A stretch of DNA of 64,000 nucleotides from Corbicula japonica. Taxonomy: Eukaryota > Mollusca > Bivalvia > Venerida > Cyrenidae. Where the stretch lies: the NCBI GenBank assembly GCA_038501625.1, contig JAZAYU010000220.1, positions 620,001-684,000 of the forward strand. The letters run 5' to 3'. Both the position numbers and the translations under genes were made by a program. The stretch's first letter is position 1. Every line of letters begins with the position of its first letter. This document shows, in pieces, positions 56,121 to 64,000 of this stretch. Under the pieces are notes generated by a model. That model had not been told where the DNA came from, did no database searches, and saw only the letters and a program-made list of their open reading frames with translations.

Positions 56121-58734
56121 TGTCTTTACCCATAACAAACTTTAGAATTCTTGGCTTAACATTATGCGTAAATAGTGACTCATAGCATCAATGAATCCTC
56201 TCATTAGTTGCATACATCTCTGCAATGCATCTGAATTGCAATTAAAGGTATGCAGTTAATTTCAGAATCAGCGGCTACAAATTTTATTAGTTTGTTCACT
56301 GTACATTTTACTGTGAGAAGTATAATTAATAAAAAAATGGTTTTTTTTGTCTCCACATAGGGATTTTGAATATAACATATCTATTTAAACTCTTTTTTTT
56401 GGCCATTGTCACCTTCTTCAGTTATTAATGTCACAATAAGTCAACATTTTCTTTTTTTCACAGGAAATAATATTTAAAAAAAACTGTAGAAAGATTTTCA
56501 AATAGGACACTTTAATTAGATAAACAAAACTACTTTGTCTTTAAAAGATTTACCATTAATGCAGTTTTGGTTTACAAAAAAGAATAAATAATTTTTTAAT
56601 ACCATTGCTTGCAGCATAATTATGGATACCGTAAAAAATTAAAACACATTTCAAGTCATTCAATGAAATAATTATTTGTATTCAATCTGATTAAAAACAT
56701 GAAAACTGCTCCGCTTACATTTTTTAAGATCTGACTTAAGTGAGATTGTTATTGTACTATACCTGGCAAACAAGCTTTGTTTTAACGTGGCCGATAACTT
56801 CCTGGCATTTTTATCTTTATTTGAGAATAAAACCATTTGCGACTGATGTTGCTGATTATATTTCAACATGTTGTATTGATTCCGCTGTAATTATGATGCA
56901 TTGATTTTTCTATCCTCATGGGCATGGACAGAAATTTTACATCATGTCAGTATTTCCGTAGGACAATGTCGTCTTTCCCTCGTGATGCCTCTCTTTTCAG
57001 GCTTCCTATAGTAATGAATAACAATTTGTATCACTTTAGAAATACATGAATGACCCATCGTTTATTGTCATTCTATTACTGGTCTAATCGGCCATTGTAT
57101 GACAGGGGTGTTTTTGTACATTTTCAAATATTTTTGTTAAGGTAATACCGATTTTAAACCATAACATGCAATAAAGTTAACTGAAACCCGTGTTTTATGA
57201 TAGACATAATTTATTTCAAGTAGTAAGTTGATATAAAACAGAATATATCAAATTTTCCCGGCATCCTTAACCCCCCATTTAATGATAATGGATCGGGTCT
57301 TGATGTAGATTAGACCAAGCACACCTGAGACAAACTTCATTGATTGCTAGATTTTAAAGTGACTGGCGATGTGATGCATTTTAATGGTATTGATGATGTA
57401 AACAAAGAATGTGGTGGATTTCCTAGTCAGATTGGCGGATAAAGACAAGATTAATTGGGGAGGAAAAGGATTTTATTGGAGCTGGACTGGATAAATATGT
57501 CATGATGTTGCTGACAACTCAAATTATTTCACCTGTAAGTTGATTTAACTTGAATACATTGTACTGTTTAATTGGATCATCTACGCTTAGAAATTAATAT
57601 AAATTTATGACATGACATACATGGTTTTTACTACAAATCGTTTTGAGATGAAGTCACATATCAATGTAGCGTAAAATACGGCTTTTCAAAATACGAGGTA
57701 TAAATTAGAGTGAGACTGAGTAGAATCAATAGATGAAAGTTTGTTAAATTATAAAAGTGAAACTTCGTAAATAAAGAAATAAAGTTTGGTCAATGAAGCA
57801 ATTCTAACTTGTGAGTCATTTTAAGTTGAGGACGTGAAATCGACAAATACAGAAATATTAAACCTTTTATTAAGCACAATGAGACATTTTCAGTCGTTCA
57901 AAACGTAATTTAATAAGTGCCCATGAACCAAATTAATGGTGGAAAGTTATTAACATAAACAAAACACCATGATGTGCATACCGCCTGTTACCATTGCTAT
58001 ATTACGATTCAGAATGGTTGTTTTGTTGATTACCAGCATAAAACCCCAGCTGCTTTTATATGAACAAAAACCTTTTGTAATTGTAGTCGGGCACTTGTGC
58101 CCCAAGTTCATATGCGTAGTCACATTCCCCCCCTATCATTAATTCAATATAAACCCAGCACATTGGGCTGTAAAGTCAAGTTCGGTCTATTTGGCATCTA
58201 GTTGTGTTTGTTAGTTTTCTTCTCATGTACTCAACTAACGTGAAGAGGCTGTAAATTTATTCCTGTTCAAAATCGAAGGTCGTAAATTGACTTGATAAGG
58301 CACACAAAATGATCAACTTCACAAAATGGCTTGATTACAATTGAATATTTAAATAGTTCACCCAGTTTTAAGAAAAGTTTTTGTATTATTAGATTGTTTC
58401 ATTTCCCACAATGCATCAACAAGTTATGGTAATGAAGAACATTTTTTTGATGAAAATTCTTCTTTTTATAGTCCCATTACATAATAAATTATAAATTGAA
58501 AGTGTCTCTAATTTAATTTTGGGACCAGTACATTGTAAAATGTATGAGTGCGAACAACAAAGGCTTTTGAAGTACAATCAATATTTTATGTATAAAGTTG
58601 TGATAAGAGAGTCAATGGGTGACCTTATAACTTTGGTCATTTCTCACTGTTATATAGAAATACGAACCCCTTGTGACAATGATCTATAATTAGTAACTTT
58701 ATCTTTAATGCAATTTCATTTCCTAGTTCATCAC
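56121..58734. other. Repeat-poor AT-rich region, no gene seen
   Basis: 2.6 kb with only short open frames and homopolymer runs. Confidence 0.45.
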
Positions 58735-59133
58735 TTATCCCTTTACTCTGTAGATACACAGTTATTGTGTGGGCGAACAGTGTAGATCCAGATCAGCTAG
58801 CATAGTAATCTGTCCTGACTGATCAGGATCAACACTGTTCTCTTTTAGATACATTAGGTTTATTTATAATTGACAAAGATGCAACCAGTGCAGATCTAGA
58901 TCAGTGCCCAAGGTTATAAAACTGAGCATGGAAACCAGTCTCAAATCTCAAGCATCTGATTGGCTGAAATGGCGACTGGTCGCCATTTCAGCCAATCAGA
59001 TGCTTGAGATTTGAGACTGGTTTCCAATCTCAGCTTTATAACCTTCAACCCAAATGTCATAGATGTGCCAGCTAATCTGGATCTACACTGGTCAAACATG
59101 CATTAAAATGCATATATATGGAGTTAAGGTTAA
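58735..59133. mobile_element. GATC double-hairpin MITE, interrupted
   Basis: Left end TTATCCCTTTACTCTGTAGA, broken at GATCTAGATCAG by the palindrome at 58907. It resumes ATGTCATAGATGTGCC and ends GAGTTAAGGTTAA. Confidence 0.87.
58907..59050. mobile_element. CWG palindrome MITE nested in a GATC MITE
   Basis: CAG on the left (58904-58906) and CAA on the right (59051-59053). Arms nearly identical through GGCGACTGGTCGCC. Confidence 0.9.
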
Positions 59134-59657
59134 ATCCACTTCTTTGCACACTTCGCATCTTCTTATAGTATGAGTAAAATGTTAGTCCAAGTACAATAAA
59201 CCTTAGTCCAAGAACAATAAACGTTTGTAACCCTCGTCTGTCAAAGTCCATTATACAAGGCAATGAAACATAATAACCTATTCAAGTATTATGTCATATT
59301 AAATTTATGTAAGTTTTTGTTAAGACCTAATTTTGTTAAACTTGAGGACTTTCAAACCTTGAACTGTATGTAGACTTGTTACATTTGAATTACTATCACA
59401 GACAGTGTAATTTGTAATGCATAAATAATATACATTTTAAATTAGTGATTTGGATTACTATTGCCTTGAATCAAGAGTAAAGTAATTACACATATCCCAA
59501 CATTGTTAGTTTGGGCTATTTCCCTGATGTTCTTGTTCCAAATCTTGATTTTCAATGCTGCATAAAAAAGCAGTTGGCATTCAAATTTACCCATTTATTT
59601 TGATTACTTAAACACGTTAGAACTAGCAAGTCACATAACTCTTCTTGTTTTATACAT
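59134..59657. other. AT-rich region, no gene seen
   Basis: A short direct repeat, TTAGTCCAAG(T/A)ACAATAAAC, lies at about 59182-59222. Nothing else is recognised. Confidence 0.4.
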
Positions 59658-59896
59658 AATAACCCTTTCCTCCATATATACACACTTTTACACGCGTGCG
59701 ACCAGTGTAGATCCGGATCAGCCAGCACATCCGTGCCATCTGATCAGGATCTGCACTGGTCTCTTTTTGGTCAGAAATAACATAATACATCAAAAAGCAG
59801 ACAGTGCAGATCCTGATCAGACGGCACGGATGTGTCAGCTGATCTGGATCTACACTATTCGCCTATGCCATTAAGGTGTGTAGATGGAGGAAAGAG
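59658..59896. mobile_element. GATC double-hairpin MITE, near-complete
   Basis: ATAACCCTTTCCTCCATATA at the left and GATGGAGGAAAGAGAT at the right. Both hairpins intact. Confidence 0.9.
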
Positions 59897-60385
59897 ATCA
59901 TATTAAAATATGTATCTCATAGCTATTGAAACATAGAGTGTCAGGTTTTTGCTTTTGCTACATATATTCAAAAAATAGCAAAACCTAAAGATATTTTTAG
60001 ATTGTTTAGAGGTTTGATTTAAATTAAATGGGTGCTCGGAGATTGAACACAGATAGAACCATTTTCTACCTCTACTTTGCACCCGAGGGCCAAATCACCG
60101 GTTAAAGTTTGATTCATCAGATTGGGGGGGAACAAGTTAGTCCATTAACATAGTCCTGATAAATGCAAATTAAAGTTCACTTTTTAATTTTCCGTCTGTG
60201 CATTAAGCAAGGAGACTAGTGTAAACATGTTGTTTACAAGTCTGGCCTTCCCTGCATCGACTTAATTAAAGACATGTTCAAAATGTTTAAAAGAAAATAG
60301 TTGACTTGACAATTATAATTGTTAAGTTGAAATTTAAACTCTTCTTTGTACTAGGTCAGCAGAATTTAGTAACCATGATTTTAAA

Positions 60386-60781
60386 ATTCTACCCATTGCT
60401 CTATATATAAGCATTTAATGCATATGTGACAAGTGTAGATCCAGATCAGCTGTCATATCTGTGCTGTCTGATAACAAAGTTTGAGAAAAGGGCTGGCAAT
60501 AGGAAAGATATAATAATGGGAGTCACTGTATTGGTCTGTCTGGTGTGTTGTAAACTTCAGCACCTATATAATATGATAAATTTAAACAAAGAACGTAGCT
60601 TCAAATGTCAAAGATGCTCAGAGATCAGATAACAATGCTGTCTGATCAGGATCATGAGGTTATATCTAACTAAAATGCGACCAGTTTAGATCCAGATCAG
60701 ATGGAACAGATGAGCCAGCTGATCTGGATCTTCACTAGTCACACATGTGCTAAAATGTGTATATATGGAATGAAGGGTTAA
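60386..60781. mobile_element. GATC double-hairpin MITE with a 163-bp insertion
   Basis: Hairpin 1 is split at GCTGTCTGAT. The right part is nearly normal and ends GGAATGAAGGGTTAA (TTAA 60778-60781). Confidence 0.85.
60473..60635. mobile_element. 163-bp insertion with an 11-bp target duplication
   Basis: TGCTGTCTGAT occurs at 60462-60472 and 60636-60646, flanking unrelated sequence. There are no inverted ends and no poly-A tail. The octamer GATAACAA also occurs at both junctions. It could be a retrotransposed fragment or templated filler DNA. Confidence 0.6.
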
Positions 60782-61119
60782 ATGCACCATATCCCATTGC
60801 AAATCCCAGTAGTGGTTAACCCATGACCCACTAAATCTCACAGCTTTCATTTCAACTTGAAACTAATATTACTACTTCACCGAAATTTATTACATAGTAG
60901 ACACTGACCATACTGCGCAGGTGCGCAGGCTGATCTGGGTCAACACTGAACGCAAATGTGACGGAAGCTGTGTTGGTTAGGCAGCCTAGAAGGATGTTAT
61001 CCGTTTGAAGGGATTGGTGTCTCCATTTGTTATGTTCCACATTGACAGTGACACAGTAAATGAATATGTACAACATGGTTTCAGGTGAAAAAATTGTTAC
61101 CTTATTTACCATAGTTACA

Positions 61120-61158
61120 CCCCCCCCCCCCCCCCAAAAAAAAAAGAAAAAAAAGGAA
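61120..61158 (+). repeat. Poly-C/poly-A tract
   Basis: Sixteen C followed by an A-rich run. Likely length-variable. Confidence 0.9.
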
Positions 61159-61368
61159 AATTTAAGCTGCAGGGAAGTGTACCATTGAAATTCTTGTAGT
61201 GTTAAGTGCAAAAATTGGCATATATCTGAACAGTAAAGACCCCATGGGATGATTAGGGTCTATACTGTTCATAATTTGGTTTACAAATTGCATTATTACT
61301 TTTCCATAAAACAATCTTATAAACAGTAAATGTAGAGAAACTTGCATCCATTATAAAAATGTTACTAG

Positions 61369-61605
61369 TTAACCCTTTACTCCAAATATACAGGCTTTAT
61401 TGCATCTGCGCAACAGTTTAGAACCAGATTAATCTCCACATGTGCTGTCTGATCAGGATCTATTCTGTTTTGCATCTTGGTGAGAAATAATCTAAAGAAT
61501 CAAATAGAAAACAGTTTAGATCTTTGTTAAACATCAGGGATGTGCGAGCTGATCTGGATCTAAATTGTTGAACATGTGATAAATGCCATGGAGAAAAGGG
61601 GTTAA
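61369..61605. mobile_element. GATC double-hairpin MITE, diverged full-length copy
   Basis: TTAACCCTTTACTCCAAATA to CCATGGAGAAAAGGGGTTAA. The hairpin arms carry many substitutions. Confidence 0.87.
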
Positions 61606-62973
61606 CTTTAGGATTAAGACTTTAAAGATAATTAAAGTTTCTTGATCGTAATTTAAGTTTGACTTTTATGCAATAGACAGAATCTAATGTAAACACTAAA
61701 TTAATTAAGCTATTGTAATCAACAATCTTCATCTAATTTAAATGGACTGAAGATTGTAACAAGTCATGTGACAAAAATAACCTGTCGCTGATGATCTACT
61801 CTGATTATTTCTGCCACAGACTGCTATAATATGCATGGGCAGCTTTTCCTGCAAGCTGTAACTGTGACAAAAATGATAAAATATTCATAGATGTGTGATT
61901 TGATAACATAGCGACATTTGTTAACCTGTTTACGGTATATATGTGACGGCCAATGGCCTGGGGATAAACATGAAACATGTAGGTTTGTCAGAAAGTTTCC
62001 CTTTACATTATTTATACCTGCAAATTATCTGTGTTTTATTGATGTGTATGGTTGACATTATGTCCAAAGTGAAAGCTGGCCATTTATTTTTGGTGTAACT
62101 AAAAAGATGACTCCATCGTTTGGTATTGTCTAAAGAGAACAGGATTTGGAAGCAAGTGAACTGGATATTTTTTTAACTGTGAAACACTGTGGAAGAAAGA
62201 ATATTCAAAACAAGTTCATTGGGAAGCTTTAATACACAAATTCCTCAGGATGTTTTTGGTTTGTACCATTTGTTTTACAGTGAAATTTTTAATTGCTCAC
62301 CTGTATGTTTCTGTTTTCAGGCAAAAAACTGTTACTGTCAACTAGGGTGTAACTGATCTAGCAAATAAGGGCAACATTGATAGGGGCAGGGGTTCCATTT
62401 GCCCAGGATATGACCCTTTCTTGAAATTTTCAAAAAAGCCTTATGTTGTCCCATATGGTTTTAGTTAAAGGGTAATTTTTACCTTTAATTTGGGCTATTC
62501 AGCTATTAATTGGCAGTCCCCTAAAAATGATCAAAATGGCTTGATTCAGCAGCTAGTGGAACCTTTAGAGGGTTCTTTAGGGGTTCTTGTATATTGTCTA
62601 AAAATATTATTAATGAGCATAATATTTTTGAATAAATGGGTAAAGGGACCTTTTTTTCCAGTGTCACACATAGTCATTTGTATTGTTCTTGAAGCCACTC
62701 GGCGCAGGGTCGGGTGCAAGATTTTCCCGATCGGGGTTTTGTTTGGGGCATTCTTAGGGTAGTTACACATTAATTTCTAATTTAACTGCCAAAATCCCCA
62801 TTGCTGCCTAATGTCCAAAAAGGGGGTTCAAGAAATCCTACTAACTCGTTCATTGATCGACCCCAGCAGCTACAAACTATATATGACTTTATCCTTAGAT
62901 TTGGTGTAAATGATTCAAAAGGGATAGATTTATCGTGCAAAAAAATCATTGACATATATTTAGTGATCAACAA
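61606..62973. other. AT-rich region, no gene seen
   Basis: Open frames near 62490-62762 have no recognisable motif. Confidence 0.4.
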
Positions 62974-62975
62974 TA

Positions 62976-63150
62976 CAGTCAAATCTGTCTTCAAAGACCA
63001 TTCAATAAAACTTTAAAGTGGTCTTTGAAGGCAGAATGTTTTTGTTCACAGTGAATTTTTTCTTTTAATCAGTCAGTAGGCCAAATAAAACGAACCCATT
63101 TTCCAAAGATGGTCTTTGTTTACAGGTGGTCTTTAATAAAGGTTGGACTG
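62976..63150. mobile_element. TA-flanked pogo-like MITE
   Basis: The ends are CAGTCAAATCTGTCTTCAAA and the complement of TTAATAAAGGTTGGACTG, each bounded by TA (62974-62975 and 63151-63152). TGGTCTTTGAAGG-type motifs recur inside. 175 bp, non-coding. Confidence 0.75.
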
Positions 63151-63579
63151 TATTTGCATTCATGCAAAATAAATATCCATTAGTCTTAAATTTAGCTCTT
63201 CTTCTTTCCTTTAAACCTTTAATTTAAATCCTTCTTTCTTCTAAAAGTACTCTTTCACACCATTATCGAACAATGAAGCTGAATCACTTATTGAGTGATT
63301 ATACGTTAATTTGCCGTCATGGAGTGATTGATTGCTTCGGGTTTTGCCCTGCCCATACACAAAGGACGAATTTTGTAGAAAACAGAGATTCGGAAATTCA
63401 ATCTCTGGTAAAAACTAACCAAGCCATCCATCTTGCAATGTTCAAATGAAAGTGTCCTTTGATATTGTTTTATGGGGACCACAAACACCTTTGTGAATGT
63501 TTTATTTACATTATTATATAATTTATATAACACCCTAAATGGTCAGATTGTTTATTCTTACTACAGATTGATTAACCTA

Positions 63580-63900
63580 GTACTACACTAGATACATCTT
63601 TATCAAATAATTGCATGGATAAACAGTGTAGATCCAGATCAGCTGGCACATTCATGCTGTCTTATCTGGATCTACCTTGTATTCTTTTAGATTCATAGGT
63701 TATTTCTGACCAAGCTGCATTCAGTATAGATCCAGATTAGTTGGCATGGATGTGCTGGCTGATCTGGATCTACACTGTTTGCTACTTGGTCAGAAATAAC
63801 CTAATAAATCAAAAAGCAAACAGTGCAGATCTATGCCATCTGATCTATTTCCACACTGTTAAACCACACCATAAAGGCTTAAAATGGAGGAAAGGGTTCA
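63580..63900. mobile_element. GATC MITE composite
   Basis: Three hairpin-like blocks and two copies of the centre phrase (GGTTATTTCTGACCAA and its complement GGTCAGAAATAACC). It ends AAAATGGAGGAAAGGGTT. The left end is eroded. Confidence 0.75.
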
Positions 63901-64000
63901 ATAGAAATTGCGACAAAGACTGAAAACACAGTCCAATTAAAATCAAGCAACTTTTTAAAGTATGTTAATTTCAAGAACAAAATTCTGATCATCCCCGTTT

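Noticed and set aside
25078..63923. Many short open frames translating to SVDPDQ-, RLIRICTG- and YNKGVSMEERV-like peptides on both strands
   Set aside because: These are translations of the GATC double-hairpin MITE. The same DNA is open on both strands because it is palindromic, and copies have shifted frames and stops. They are not a protein family.

Overview
The window looks like nuclear DNA of a bivalve mollusc, probably a heterodont clam. The grounds are AT-rich sequence, small exons in long introns with canonical GT/AG borders, and bivalve-type repeats: cores of ~145 bp tandem units between CTCCC/GGGGG ends, and dozens of short GATC-rich elements. The species cannot be named from sequence alone. 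Only a small part of the window is protein-coding.

Layout. (1) 1-3909, minus strand: the 5' half of a voltage-dependent anion channel (VDAC) gene, four complete coding exons plus the start of exon 5. The intron-4/exon-5 junction is tandemly repeated nine times and the array runs off the left edge. (2) 3918-19378: no convincing gene. This part holds nested transposons, a tRNA-like SINE, two repeat families and a pearl-like element with 145 bp units. (3) 19379-21046, minus strand: a RING-less TRIM-type gene (two B-boxes, coiled coil, beta-propeller) open end to end except for one in-frame TAA. (4) 22950-27803, plus strand: a complete four-exon SAMD8 gene (sphingomyelin synthase-related protein, SMSr), 419 residues. 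(5) 34834-38503, plus strand: a complete four-exon PHF5A gene (SF3b subunit), 110 residues, with a 24-nt second exon. (6) 38504-64000: repeats, apart from a weak possible first coding exon at 45608-45661.

The three well-supported genes (VDAC, SAMD8, PHF5A) are housekeeping genes of unrelated function: mitochondrial outer-membrane pore, ER sphingolipid enzyme and spliceosome component. No operon or pathway link is visible. The unusual content is structural. Short non-autonomous DNA transposons dominate. One family has two hairpins, ends in CCCTTTCC and sits in TTAA (piggyBac-like signature). A second is a near-perfect ~145 bp palindrome flanked by CWG (Harbinger-like signature). They are inserted into one another in both directions, and some TTAA copies are chained head to tail through a shared TTAA. 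Separately, the sequence spanning an intron 3' end or the start of an exon has been tandemly duplicated at three places in two genes: VDAC exon 5, SAMD8 exon 2 and the SAMD8 start-codon region.
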